Assembly (NCBI GenBank): GCA_013399855.1
Contig: VXAY01000767.1
Span: 2,591,763 to 2,655,762, forward strand
Direction of reading: 5' to 3'
DNA length: 64,000 nt
DNA from: Oxyruncus cristatus
Lineage: Eukaryota > Chordata > Aves > Passeriformes > Cotingidae
Positions 1-13,417 of this stretch are shown here, piece by piece. The position numbers and the translations under genes are program-made. The notes under the pieces were generated by a model that was not told where the DNA came from, made no database searches, and was given only the letters and a program-made list of their open reading frames with translations. Position 1 is the first letter of the stretch. Every line of letters starts with the position of its first letter.

Positions 1-3000
1 AATGTTGTCTGAAATACCAGTGAATCATTAAAGTGAGAGCCTTGCCCTCATAATTTCAGTGCTGAAAACAATAAATGTCAATGAAGTAATAAAGATTGCC
101 AGTGTGAGAGAGGATGCTGCTGTTGAAATGCATTGCCATCCATCCCCATGCACGTGCTCAGGAGAGGAGAATTACCCTGTTCAGGTGCCCAGCCGACCTC
201 AACGGCCAAGCCAGTGCTGGGAGCGTGATTTGTCATGAAAACAACTCGGTGATAATCTGCCATGGACTCCTCATAACCTTTCCTCTCTAATTTCTTTGCC
301 ATGGCTCTGCCTCTCTGTTTTAGCCAATGTTTTTGCTTTTATAATGAAGGCTCTGCCCTCGCAGTGTTCTTCTCTTTGCCTTCTCCTTTCTGAACTGTTA
401 TCCTCTGATTTTTTTTCCGTGGTATTTTTGTGTTTGGTGTCTTGTTTGGATGCTTCTGGAAAGCAACTAGTTGGTCAACTTTGAACTTGTTCATCAGATT
501 AATACATATTAAAATGCACTGGAAATTAGTGAGGAGCCCACAGGGATTGCTGATACCTATTTCAGATTATAGTTTTACTTTTAACCTTTTTTTTTTTGCT
601 GTTAGTGTCACTTAAAGAAAATACGGTTTAAATAAGTTACTAACTGGTTTACTTCTGTGAATTTGGCAGAATCATGGCTTGTAGAAGAGAAGTTCAATGT
701 AAATTACATTTTCTGTATGCTTATCTTTTACTACAAAAAAATTAGTAAATAGGAGCTTGTGCCTTGGTGGTAGCTCATCCTATTTATTCTGATTCTGCCT
801 GACAGCATTGGTGCTTCTGTTATTGTAACTCCAGTCTTTTCAATTACTGTAAAAACAATTAAATAAAGCTCGTACTTTGCTCAGCCTTAAATTTACAATG
901 AATTTTTTTTTTTTTAATCAAGATGACTCTTTTACTGCCAGATCTAGTTAAACCACTACAACTCCAAAAGCCCAGTTTCCCAGTGCACACGAGGCTGACA
1001 TTTACAAAGCACCGAAAGCCTTTGGTGTACGTGGCCGTCGGTCAGAGGGGCGGTTGCGGCAGTGCTGCCCACTGCGATCGCAGTCGGAGCTGAAAGAGGC
1101 ACATTAGTTCACTGCAGCCTTTCCACCCTCGGCTCTTCCCTTGTCACATCTCATAGACTCGATGAGGTCAAGCCTGGTCAGCATTCAGATGGGAAACCCT
1201 CCCTGGAAAACCAGGATTTGAAGGAAGCCGGGCTTGTGTCTCTCTGTACAAACCAGCGCCCTGCCCCTGGGTCAGTTGTTAGCACCACGCTACGTTTAAT
1301 CCATGTTTAATGGGGTTTAGTTGTGGTTTTTTTCTGGTTCATTTGAAAAACAATGCTGTGGCTACAAGTAATGATATGGGGGGGGGAAGGGAGAAGTAAT
1401 TTTGGTAGGTGATAAACAAGGGGTGGTTACAAGGCACAGTGGTTTGGGAGGCCTTGCAAATTCAGGTTCTGAGTCTCTGTCATTTTCCTCTTCGTTTTTT
1501 TTCCTTGTGAGAACAAAGTATTTATTCACCTTCTGAATCTCACAGCAATAACATAGAGTGGAAACTTGCTTGGAATTTCTCTTCTCCAAAATAGCACAGA
1601 AGGACCTGCTGGCATGTAACTTGCTCACTCTGCTTGGCCACAGTCACCAACAATAAAACAAATATTCAATGTATTTTCAGAGCTTGACTTTGTCAGTGGG
1701 TCACATGGTGATTTTCTGGCTTTACAAATAGAGAAAGTAATAAAGTGACAAGAAAAGCTGGTCTTCACTTTATGGTGCAGAACTGACCACTTCCAAATGA
1801 AGTCTCTTCAGAGTGAAAGTTTCCAAGACAGGATGAAACATGTAGAAAACACTTTCCTGTTCTTGGAAAAAAAAGGTGACTAGAGAAACAGATGAGTAAC
1901 TTCAGACCTGTCATACCCATTAAATTTTGTCCACATTCATTCCTTCTGTAGAGGAGTCATAATTTACTTAGGAAAGAGAAAATAGGAAAAGTTTGAAATC
2001 TTCAACTGTCAGTGCTGAAAATACAAGACCTGTCAATGCATACTGGCAGGTTGTGGGGCTGTCGGGTGTGATCAGGACAGAAAAGGGCAATGTCAGGCTG
2101 GGATAAAGCCCTTCTCTTCCCAGTGGGTCATGAGGCTTAAGGTTTGCTGAAGCATTAATTTCAGTTTTAGATGACGTTTCTAAGACATTTGCCACTCTTT
2201 TGTGTCTTGTCTGTGTTATTCGTTAATGATAAAATTACTTTTCTTCATCAAAATGATAAAATTATTTACCACTGAAAATATATCCTGATTCTGTATGGCT
2301 GAGGTCTTGGCAAATGGATAAATTCAGCATATTTTAACTTTATCCAGATGCTATTTTAAGTGATACCTTTCTGTGTTAGATGGTGAATCGAAGCCCTGTA
2401 TCTAAGACCTTCTGAATCTGAAGTTTCAAAATAAAAACCAAAATCAAAATTTGGCAAGCTGAAGTTCACTGCTAGAGCTTTTGGGTTTATTGTATTGATG
2501 TAAAGTAGCTGTACAAAGGAGAACAACTAAGAAAAATGGAGTCTTTCATGTGTCCTGTGTAGTTTTTATTGTGGCATCTGATCTGACAATATCTGTTACC
2601 ATATCAGGAACAGTATCAGCATTTGTTCAGAATTAGGGGGTAGGTAGGGGCTTGTGATGGGAAAGAAGAGAGAGGAGAAAATTTACGTTAGGGAGAGTTG
2701 TGAATCTGCAGAATTATTTAGCACATTTATGTTTTTCTTGGACTAAATGGGCTTTCCTCAAACTTGTTTTTTAGAACAAGCTACTGCAATCTCTACAAGC
2801 GATACTGAGACTTGAAATGTATCTTTCCTCCATCCACACAGTGACTACTTGTGTGCTTGGTTCCATCTGGAAAGAATATAATTGAATCCTTGTTTGGCTC
2901 CTTTAATTATTTCTGTGCAAAGTCCTTGGCTGGGAATTTTGCCACTTACAATACAAATATTCAAACTTAAGAGCATAAACTGTGCTTTCAAAGAGCATTT

Positions 3001-6000
3001 TTGCAAACCTTTTATCATTTGGAGTTTTTTCAAAAGTGAATATGAGAACTTCTCAATGAACATGTTTTAATTTTTTAAGTCCTTGGAGAAGATTTTGTTT
3101 CCTTCTAGGTTGGCTGCAGTTGCTAATTAACTTTGTTAATTAATCAAGCTATAGGGATGAAACATGCTTGATTAAAAATAAACAAAACTATATAGCAACA
3201 AAACAATGCTACTGGTTTTTTTCCTATTTAAAAGCAGAGATTAAAAGAACAGGATTAACTTTGAAGCTGCATGTCAAATGTTCTTTGCATTTGAAATATC
3301 TGAAAGGCTAAAGCAGCTAAAAGCTTATTATTATAGTAAAATGCTTATTCAATTATAACACCATGTTAAAAATTGGGGCTGAGAGTAGTTGCTGAAGTTG
3401 TTGCCTTAATAAGAACTGACTGAGATGGTGGATAGTGACCGAAGGGTTTATTTGGTCTGCTTAGACATGGAGCATGACAAGCTCTCTCTTGTCACGTATC
3501 TTGTATGAAAACTTCCATCCAACACTGCAAATTGGTGTTAAATGCTGTTGGCTTGTAGCAGGATTCTGACCACATTTCTTGCCAATTGCACCAGTGTATG
3601 TTTATATAGAGGTAGTGGGAAAAGGCTCAGTGCGGGCAATGGGCCAAGGACATCACGAATGAAGCTCCTGGGAGTAGTCTCAGGGATAACTGTGGCCCAC
3701 AGGCATGCTGAGCCTCTGCTGTGTGTCCTGCCCAGATGAAGGCAACCATCTGCATGGGTCTGGCTGAGAGTGCACAGCTCCTTCACCTGGGCACTGCACA
3801 TGGGAGAGATGGAGCAGGAGCTCAGAGTTTGCTTGGTTCAAAGCTGACTTGTTTGTGGATGCTGTTGGAACAGATCGCTCCTCTGTACCCACTATGGCAG
3901 ATTTCTTTTTCTCCTACATGATAGTCAGGTTTCTTTTCATTTTCTGCTATTGAAAAGTGGTTTCGTTCCTAAAATCAGCGATGTTATAAACATAGTATGA
4001 GAATGCCAGTCTTTCCTCTTCTTCACTGGGAAAATTGCTAAGGAAGCCCATCCTGAACCTCATCCAGGATCCTCACCCAGAGAGGGAAGCCTGGCATCAT
4101 TAGGAGGAGCCCTTTGTGCAAGTGGAGGCTGAGCTGAGTTTACTCTAATAAAATTCCAGAAATGTGAAACTGATTCCATGTTGGAGGTAACATGGAGAGA
4201 GGGAAGTAGGAGTATTCCTGATGTAGGAGGCATGACTAAATAAATCTCTCCAGACCAATGGCAGGAAGTATATGGAGGAGTGGTGTGAGGGGGGAGGTTT
4301 GCTTGTTTATTCTCTCCTCAGCCCCCACATATTTTCTCATAAAATATCTTTAGGCATTTGGTTTGCAATTAAAAGGTCAAAACCTCCTCAAAGGGAATCT
4401 TTGTTTTTTCCACTAGAACATATTAGGGCACTGAAGCAGTGCAAAAATGCGAGGGGCTATTTCCAGCAGATGAACTAAATCCTTAAAATAGGATTAACCA
4501 ATTTTGTAATTTGCCTGTGATAGAGTCTGAGAAAGGAAGAGGGAGGGTGGTACGTATCTTTTAGAAGCTGCTTTTAGGATACCTGTGTTAAGCTATCAGT
4601 GCTGTACTAATGCCACTTCTCAATTTTCCATAATTTTTCACATGCGCAAAGGAAGATCTTGATATCATGCTGGCGAACACAAATGCAACTTCTGCAGGGC
4701 TGTGGCTGTATCATCTTCCAACTTTTGCCGATATTAAGTGGTTTCAACATCATACCCATTTGGAAATCACAATATTAGCGATGCCTGGGGTTAACATGAT
4801 AACCAGACTTTGCCAGCTGCATGGGGATCGTTGCGAGGGTTTAGCAAGCACGAGGGGGCAGGTGACCATTAGGGAAAATTAACTTAACTTAAATACCACA
4901 TCTGCTGAAATGGAGAGGGGGAACTGGTTCAGTGACCCAGACACTCGTTGAGCTGTGGCTGAGTGACAGGAGAGCTGTCATTCCGCAGTAATTAGGCAGG
5001 TATGTGCAGACCTTCCTTGGCAGGAATGGTTCCTGAGAAATGGTTTAAAGGGTACTTTTTTTTTTTTTGCAAGTTTGGGAATAAGATATTGTAGAGCAGT
5101 TAGTTTCTCATGCTGAATGAGAGTGACCCAGTCAATGACAGGAGCGGTTACAGAGTCGTCCTTCTGCCATGGGTTGGCACCTTTGTGGATTTTTGTGGGA
5201 CAGTTTCCAGTCCCTGCTCTTCTTTCCTGCAAGAACTGGGAGATGTGGCAGTGTGATTTCAAGACTTGGTACTTCCCTGCAGTGCACAGCCGGAAGGTTT
5301 TCTTTCCTGACTCATCCAAGCCCCATGGCACGACCGGTGGGCTCGTGGCTGGAGCCCTTCGTCAGCTGCGCAAGGCCGGTCCTGCCAGCCCTCGAATAGA
5401 TGTTTTCTGCCCCAGGGTCATGTCACCAGGCCTGAGCCACTGACACTCTTGCATTGTCTCTGAGCAGTCACTGAGGCAAAAATCTTATATATCCCTGGTA
5501 AGTGCCAGGGTGCTGCACTGGGATGGTTCAGGTCTTTCCTTCCAGTAAGTCCCAGTAGAATGAGAAAATTTCAAATTTCATAATAGATCCTTTCTATATT
5601 ATGATAGGTTGCTTAAGTCCCATTTGTTCTCCAAAGTATCTTCTGTTTTGCTGAGCTTCCAAAGAAAATTCTTGTCTTCCCATACCCCTCCTGCAGTTGT
5701 CAGTTCCTGCTCTACCTTCCACTGACTAGCAGTTCATATACTTGGTGTGTTCTATGTTTCCCCAGTCCATAGACTGTGAAAATATCTTTCCTTTTCTATA
5801 TATGCTAAACCCTACTTTTCATTCCTTTCTTACAACTTTTCAGTGTACTTGAAAGTATGTTGTGATTGCCAAACCCTTAATTAAGCAAATTAATTGTTAG
5901 TTGAGTCGAGCCAAACATTTGGGTAAGGATCTTGTATGAAAAAAGGCTAATTAAAAAAACCCAACCAACTAATAATTCAGTAGTTGTAAAATGCAGCACA

Positions 6001-6429
6001 ATATGTTTAGGTATAGAATAGATTGTTTTAATTTCAATTTAATTAATGTATTTATTGACGATCCAACAGCCTTCTGGCTTGTGTAATATGGTGCAGAAGA
6101 AAGCTGATGTGCAAGGCTATAGGGAAATAAATAACACAATCTGATTTGCACAGTCTGTTTCCATATCGCCGGCATGATGAAGTACTTTGTTGTTTGAATG
6201 GAGCAAATGATGTTTGGATTCCGTTGATTTATTGGCAGCTTTGTCAAACTGCCACAAAATGAAACAATAATGCAGCCACTAAATATTGCAGGGAAACACG
6301 GGGAGGAGAGCAGGGCCTGCCAGGAGGGTTACCCCAGTGATGTGCAGGAATGCCATCCCGATGGGGAAGTGCTGCGTTCCCTCCGACGGGGAAAAATGAA
6401 CTGCTATTCACACGCTTTCCTTTCCGCAG
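1..6429 (+). other. NCKAP5: Intron upstream of the 64-base NCKAP5 exon (3' part)
   Basis: This AT-rich stretch has no supported exon on the + strand. It ends in a pyrimidine-rich acceptor (cgctttcctttccgcag) just before the exon at 6430. The preceding NCKAP5 coding exon should end in two bases of a split codon that the first base of the 6430 exon completes; I searched for a matching sequence and did not find it, so it lies upstream of the window. Local points are a small CpG cluster near 1030-1100, a run of nine G at 1378-1386, and a GC-rich minus-strand open frame at 78-302 that is treated as a finding. No repeat family could be named here. Confidence 0.75.
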
Positions 6430-6493
6430 GGAGAAGCTGTCTGTGGCTCGGCTGCAGAGAGAAGTTGCACAGAGTAAGAGTGAAGGAGCCATG
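6430..6493 (+). CDS. NCKAP5: NCKAP5 internal coding exon, 64 bases, start of the N-terminal coiled coil
   Basis: The first base completes a split codon and the next 63 bases read EKLSVARLQREVAQSKSEGA plus M, ending exactly before gtaagc. The acceptor is tttccgcag with a good pyrimidine tract and the donor is ATG|gtaagc. The intron phase is 2 on entry and 0 on exit. The peptide joins without a break to the exon at 30137. The combined sequence matches my recollection of the NCKAP5 N-terminal region, where human has a very similar EKL-VARLQREVAQ stretch followed by SEGAM. NCKAP5 is a large protein named for binding the SH3 domains of NCK; it and its paralogue NCKAP5L are linked to microtubules. 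That role is family knowledge, not something shown here. The other two frames are poor alternatives: the frame starting at the first base hits a stop within the exon. The identification rests on memory, without an alignment. Confidence 0.87.
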
Positions 6494-9400
6494 GTAAGCT
6501 GCAGCCACTCGCTGCTTTGCAATTCTTGTGTTACTGCCTCAGGCTGTTGGTACGTTTGGTCTTGTTGAAGGTGGTCGCTGGAGCACTAAGGCTGTCCTGG
6601 ACACAACAAAGGGTTGCCAACGATGTATTCATAAATGTGAGGAAACTTCAGGCTCTACCTTGGCTTCCTTGGAAAAACCGTGGTAGAGAAAAGCTGTTTC
6701 CTTTTCCTGCTGTTGGTCCTTACTGGAATTGGAAGCAAGACAAGCACAGAAATGTAATTTCAGCTCATACTGTAGTGTATTTATTTGCCTATTAAATCTT
6801 AACCAACTACAGAAAAAATGGAAGAACACAAGCGTGAAAGCTTAAAAAACTCCTCAATCTGATAATTTTGTAAATCATCTAATGCTTCTTGTATCTTCAT
6901 TTTTCATGTAGCAATTCATGAGATTAGCCTTGTGAGCAAAAGATGAAATGGCAGATTTTTGGTTAACCGCAAACCTCAATTTATAGAGTGCCTTATCTCT
7001 TCAAAACAATTTTCGTTAGGAGCCAACATGTGCTGAGTGTGCTTAATTACTTAATATCTAAGGAGCTGTTCCCATCTGTTAAGGAGTTTGTATGTCCCTG
7101 TCTTAAGATAAAATGTCTTAAGCTTCCGTGGGATAAAGGAGACCTGTTCAAAAACCTTAAAATCCAAACAATCCCCCTTGAACATACTCATGGAACTGCT
7201 ACTGATCTGAGTGAGTTGCATAGTTGGTTGTGAAAGAATTTAGTCCCAAGTTTGTTTAACCTAGTGCGGAACAGTTGTCGAAGGTCTCTGGGGAGTGGAA
7301 GCTCCATGAGCTGCGTGATGCAGGGTCCTTAAAATCCCACCTCCCTCCAGTGAGTGCATTTTATAAATCCTTAGCGATTAATACAATGAAGTGAGATTTG
7401 GAGGGACCTAAGTCTCCTTATCTAAGTAAGGAAAAACCAGCTCTGAATCTATTGCTCTTACCATGGCCCCACCTGGCTCCGTAGATCTGGGAGTGCCTTG
7501 TGGGGGCTCTACTGGGACAGGGGCTCTGAATGATTTCTAGAGAAGAGGGGAGGGAAGGAGATGAGTAGGGTTTGCTCAAGCAGGTATGGCTTATTTGCCC
7601 TGAGCCCCTGCTGTGTGCCCAGCTTGACTGTGGGACTCTCTGCCCTCTCCCATCCCAACACCATCCCGATGTGCCTGCCTTGGGTCTGCAGCAAGGCTTT
7701 GTTGGCCACAAGAAGATTTTGAGATGGGGTTTAAGCAGTTGGGAAGCTTGGCCAGTGGGTAATGTGTGTGCATGGGCATAGAAATCCTGGAGGATCTGAG
7801 GAACAAACTTTTATCAGGTTAAGTTGCAATCCAAGAGTCTGTGACTGAGATAAAACTCCTGCTACCTCCAGGAAGAATTTTACCTGAGGAAGAATGGCAA
7901 AGATCAGGCATTGGATTTGCAATCGCATTTCAGTTTTCAGTGTAAATAAATGTCAAAATCTGGGAAGAGCTGTTAACTCTATTTGAAATATTTCCTTTAA
8001 TTTTTTTAAACTAGCATTGCCTTGGAGGCATAGCAATAATATAATATATTGAGTGTAAAATACACTTAGTGGGATAATCCAAAACTTTATGAAATGACTA
8101 ATGCTGATTAACCTTTGGAGCTAGTAAGGCTTTTAGTATATGTACCAACCTCATGGTCTCATCTGTGGAGTGTCAGACACTTCTTGTGCCTTTCACTATG
8201 GGCTTGTGGGATTAATCACATCTCCCTGCTAACCAGGGTGTAATTTTGTATAATTTGTTGGGAGGCCAAGTGTTGTAACCCATTAGGAGGTGACAGGTAG
8301 CTCTGTGGGTGTGCAGTCTTCCCTCAAGGTAAATACTGGGTAGTTTTTCCCCTCTTCCCTGAGGGATGATATCCACAATTATCCAGCAACTAGAGCCGAG
8401 GGCGAGTGCGCCTGTAGAGACAATTTCTTTGAAGCAGTTGATGTATGGAAAGTTCTTTGTGTCTCAAAGCTCGGAGCCGGTGATTTTAATATGAAACACA
8501 GCAGTCATTAATTAACATTAATGAACTTGCTGGGCTGCGAGAAGCATGAGAGCAGTGAGGGGTCCAGGGGCTGGAGTATTTCAACCCAAGAGGAGGCCGG
8601 GGATGAAGTAAGTTGTGTAGCTGTGTTGTCAGGGTGTGCAGTGAGGAGCCAGCAGCACATGCTGGGTTTGGAGCAAACACTTTACAAACGTTCATGGCAA
8701 AATTTCGGCGAGGGATTCTGAGCGATCAAGCTTTTGGCAAACGGTGAGGTTCCCTCCGAAGTGCTGGCTGCCAGCAGCCTGCCCGCAGGGCACTGAAGCC
8801 CACGTGCTGCTCTTTTTGGTGTGATGGACGTTCCCTGGGGACAGCGTGGAATCCCCTGGGGCTGGCAGTGAGGAGGCCAGGCAGTGGTACCAGCCAGCCA
8901 CAAGGTGCCCGAGGGGCTGTGCTGTGCTGTCACCGGCTGCTCCTCTGGATCAAAGGGATGGCACCCCCCGCAGCCTCCCTGCCAGTGATGGGCCACAGCT
9001 TTATTTAATCACTAATTAGCTGATTGCCTTGACTCGCTCCCATTTCAGTTTTGTTTGTTGTGCTGGTTAGATTGGCATGAAGGTTTTTGGGGAACTAACT
9101 CCTTCATTTGGGTAGAGCGCAGGTGGCAGCACATGCCACCTTTAGTGCCGTCCTCAGTGCCTCGCTCAGTCTGGTGGGGAGAGCATTCCTTATGCAGACT
9201 TGAAGCATGGCAGGAAGCACGATGAGCTGTGCTGCCACACTCCTGCCCTGCATCCCAGGAACTGTGCAAATCATTACACAAGTTTTTGGCAGGATGGCAC
9301 CTCATTTAATGCCCTCTAGTGTTTCCTGCTTCTTAGAAAAAACAGTTTGGGTTTTGCTGTCACAGATAGGTCATGAGGGTAAGAGGTGACCACGTTATGT

Positions 9401-12400
9401 AAACCGCACACATCTTCAGGGTGAGCAGGGTCAGTGAGCATGGAGTGTGTGCCTTGTCCCTGTGTGTGCTGCCCTGTCAATGGCATGCTGGAAGGACATG
9501 TGGTGCAGTGGGTTTTCCCTGTCCTTCCTGCTCAGGTTCACCAAGCATCACAGGAACTGCTGCAGCCAAGTGGAAACACATAAAATCAATAACAAATACA
9601 AAGCACGCACTGTAGAAATTACTTAAGCTGTGGTATCTTTGCTCAAAATTGGGTTTGTACATCTGTAAGAATAACATCTGGTGAGCAATGATGAAATACA
9701 TGTTTATGAGGAGATGTTTTTCTGAGGACACTTCAGCTGAAGCTGGAGATCGGGCAGTGTGTGCTGTGTGTGGTACCAGTGTGTGGGCACCATAGTGCTC
9801 CCCAAAACAATGGGCTTTTGATATGTCCAACAGTTATGTTTTTCATCACTGATTTGTTACTGGAAGGTACTATAGTAAGATGAAATGAAGTGTCTTCATA
9901 AATGTTCATCACCAAAAATATACAAATAATCTGTCATACATTTTTTCCATATGGTTGTATGGAAAATCTGACACCTCATATATTGGACTGGGTATGTATT
10001 TATGCCTTATTTTAATTGGGAGAACTGAATAATTCAGGCTGAATACCTGACAACTGCTCAGGTTTCTTTATTTTATGAGCCACCATCAGTAAATATTGAT
10101 TATCCATTACCAAAACACAGAATTACTTACTGCCAATCCATCTCCTGAAAGTTTAAGCAGCACTGAGCCGGGATTGCTGTTTGGCACTTCCTATCACTCA
10201 CAGTCTTTAATTTGACAGTGTGCGCGTTCACAGTTTTCTTAGTCACGTTTCTTCTGACTCATCAAGGATATTTTACCATTTTGTAAGGAAAAAGGAGACA
10301 ATCAGTTTGCCTGTGTACAGTTCTTACTGCATTTGATGGGGACTGTGCAGGTGTCTGTGGTGACAGAGATCCCATTATTAAAATAGGCAGCTTTCAAAGC
10401 AGATCAAAAGTTTATTTCAAAACATAGTAAAGACTGCAAACTGCTTAGTCATCAAAGTATTTTTTTATTTTTTAAGTCCATGACTTTAGATCTTTGGATA
10501 CAAAACATGACCAGGAAAAGTGTTAATTTTGGTGAAGTTTTCTTAAGAGTGAACAGTGCTGAGCTATTAAAAACACGAGAAAAATGCTGCCACAGTTACA
10601 TGGCAGAGTTCTCATGGCAGAGTAAGTATTGTGTTAGCAGAAGTTTAAAAGTTTAAAAGCCTAAAATGAACCAAAAGTATACACAATTATATCATGTTTT
10701 AATAACATGGATTAAGTTAATAGTTAGAAAAATATGCTACCTTTTTTTATTTGATACCTGTATTTATACCCATTGTTCACAGTTTAGTTAGTTTGTACTT
10801 CCCATCCAAGTCCTTTGATTTGACTCTGTTTTCCATTAGTTCAGTGGCCTGTGACCTACATAAAAGAAATTGTACCACTCTGGCAATTTAACTGTGAAGG
10901 TTAAAGTGGGATGATATTGCCTTTTATATCTACATGGGTTTCACTTAGGGTGGGCCCTAGGCTCTGATTTACCATGTGTCCTGCTGCGTTTTTAAGTGAT
11001 GCAAAGTGATTATCATGGGCTCTTCCCGGTACCCGTCTACTCCACACCTGCACCCTTTTGTTAAAAACCCACCATGTTAAGTGAATGTGAGGTCCCCACT
11101 GAATAGGTTTCCACCCTCTGGTAATCCTTCTGCATTAGATTGATTTATGAATGTATCAGATTCTTTGTTAGCATGTAAACCACTAATTAATTTAAAGCTC
11201 TCTGTGGAAAAATTAAAGCCCTGGTTAAGGCTTTCAACAGGCTCAGATGGTGCTAATAATGGAAAAACAAGTTATATTAATGAGTTTTGATGTGATCAGC
11301 ACAATTCTTGCTTTACAAACAGTTTTTGCAGTAAAACAGTGGAGACTGCAAGTTTTTTAAATAAAGAGTGGAAGAAGTAAAAAGAAAAGGCATGAAAAAA
11401 CTCGCAGCGTCAGTAAGATGTCCCATTATTACAAGGAACTGAGTCACTTCTGCTTGTTACAACTTTTTTAAAAGTAACCTGTTTAGATATACATAACAGC
11501 CTCTTACAAAACCATGGGAAGTGCAATCCAGTCTTTTTTCCAGGTTGAAACAGAACTTGTAATCAGCTTTGAAAAGATCTGCCTCTTCTCATCACGCGCT
11601 GACAAACTGGAGCGTTCACATGGAGATGGATGTGTTGAAGTGCAGAAAAGGTCTTTACTGAAATAGTATTAAAATCAGTAGAAAGTCTGATATTCTCAGC
11701 TTTCCAAACTCCTGTGGGTTTTGTGTGTGATTTCAGTTGTTTGCTCTTTCACTCAAATTCAGGTTTTTAATGCGCGTGCTAGTTTTTGGTGGGAAGAAAG
11801 AGGAGATCAGACCCCAGCTTGCTAATGCTTTGTTGAGGTGGGTGACATGAAGTTGAAAATAGAAAGCCAAATAGGTAGCTGAAAGTGCACAGTTATGGAG
11901 GCAACCCATGACTGTCGGAAATTGTGCCTCTCCGGGGAGCCACATTTATCTCTCCAGGCCCTCAGCACTGCCAGGGCTCTGAGACTCAGGCCACCATCCT
12001 GGCTCTGTGCTCGGCACTGCAGCTGGTATTAATGCTGCCCCATTAATCAGCTAGCAGGGAGCCCTCTGAGCAGGAGCATGGTCAGCGTGCTCAGAGGCTC
12101 AGCTCTTAACATCTGCACTATGTACCTTGTTTTTACAGAAGAGAGGGAATCCTGAGGTTGCTGTTGAGCCAGGGTCTTACAGATGGCAGCACAATGTGCT
12201 GCCACGAGCGCAGAGGCGCTCGCTGTCACCAGCATGATGAATCTCTGCCATCGCCTCCGGCAGCGGGGAAGGCTGTTGTTGCAGGAGCACCCGGGTCATT
12301 TAAAAATAGAGGATATTTAGTAACAAATGAACTGTTAAAGATGAGATACGAAAGGCTAAATTGTCTTTCCCAACTTCTGGGTCCTTACATCTGTGTCTGT

Positions 12401-12435
12401 GAAATCATCTATCTGTGCTTTAATTAGAAAGTAGT

Positions 12436-12453
12436 AGAGAGAGAGAGAGAGAG
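12436..12453. repeat. (AG)9 dinucleotide microsatellite
   Basis: Nine uninterrupted AG units follow a TAGT stretch and end in gaggcaaagg. It lies in the 23.6-kb intron. It is short and probably only mildly variable in length. Confidence 0.9.
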
Positions 12454-13029
12454 GCAAAGGAGCTGTTTTGAAATCTTGCTTTGAATGTTAAATATCCTAA
12501 ACCAGAAAGATTCAATCTGACCCTTGTGCTGCCCTCTCTGTGAAGCTGTGTATTTATACAGAGCTAGCCATCCTGTCTGGCTTCTCTTTCTGAGAAACTT
12601 CATCATACAGACCTCATGGAAAATTCAGTGACACTACTAGTAGTTTTAGCATCAATAAGGATTATTGAAATTCTTTACAGGCCTAGTTCAATGCTCTTGG
12701 ACCTCATTAGTTGTTCATACTTCATTAAGCCAAATGTCCTCATTCACAACTTTACAGTTTCATTTTCAGTGGTTTTAAGATAAAACCTTGTGTCCTGGGT
12801 ATTTTCTTGCCGTTTGCTTCAAATTTGCAAATGTAGATATTTTCATGTTTTGTATTTTAAGGCTGTTATGAATCCTAAGGATTCTCTGTGACTTAAACTT
12901 GATGATACCTTTCAACAGCCGTTTTCCAATGAGATCCTGATTGCCTCTGCTCACAACCGGCTGCCCTTCAAAGCATGGGTTATTCTTCCCCGGTTAATTA
13001 ATTTCTGAGTCCGGTTTATTCACAACGAA

Positions 13030-13290
13030 TGGTCACAAAGGATTTCCTCGCAGTTGGCGGGGCGGCAGCAGTCGGGTGAGCGCGGCTGGGTCGCGTCCGG
13101 GCGCTCCCGGCTCCGCCCGAGCACCAGGAGAGGGCGCTGCAGCCACGGGAAACGCTCCCGGTAAAACACGCGGGACCGGGAAGGGGCTCCTGCTGCTCGC
13201 CATTCCAAAGGGAGCGATGCTCCGTCCGCAGTTTTGGTGGTTTTTGCTCTGCTCGCCGCGGAATGTTGTCGTAGTCACCGGCACGGAGAG
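13030..13290 (+). promoter_or_regulatory. Intronic CpG-rich block, candidate alternative promoter or first exon
   Basis: A block of about 250 bases holds roughly 30 CpG dinucleotides by hand count, in an intron that is otherwise AT-rich and CpG-poor. It includes a GC-box-like ggcggggcgg at 13057-13066. A donor-like site, gtcgg|gtgagc, falls at 13075/13076, the arrangement expected of an untranslated first exon ending in a CpG island. On the + strand it would transcribe toward the 134-base exon at 30137, so a shorter NCKAP5 transcript is possible. Alternatives are an enhancer, an unrelated noncoding RNA promoter, or a GC-rich retrocopy, since an A21 tract follows about 110 bases later. Open frames of 119 and 138 codons cross the block on opposite strands; neither resembles a known protein, and GC-rich DNA lacks stop codons by chance. 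Confidence 0.4.
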
Positions 13291-13396
13291 ACCAGCACTG
13301 TACCCAAAAGGGCAGGAATCAGTTTTGCCGCTCAGCTTGGAGCTCACCGAAGTGGTCTGTGTCCTCAGCAACCTGCTGCAAGTATTTAGTAGATGG

Positions 13397-13417
13397 AAAA
13401 AAAAAAAAAAAAAAAAA
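13397..13417 (+). repeat. Uninterrupted A21 tract
   Basis: Twenty-one consecutive A bases are followed by caaaacaaaatta. The tract sits at the end of the GC-richer segment. It could be a simple length-variable homopolymer or the tail of a retroposed sequence. I saw no matching target-site duplication around the segment, which favours the simple reading. Confidence 0.85.

Noticed and set aside
4978..5443. Overlapping 117-codon (-) and 108-codon (+) frames
   Set aside because: Overlap on opposite strands in a mildly GC-richer patch, no family match and no supported start or splice signals.
8682..8996. 104-codon minus-strand frame in a GC-rich patch
   Set aside because: Low-complexity Pro, Ser and Gln composition typical of translated GC-rich noncoding DNA; no homologue recognised.
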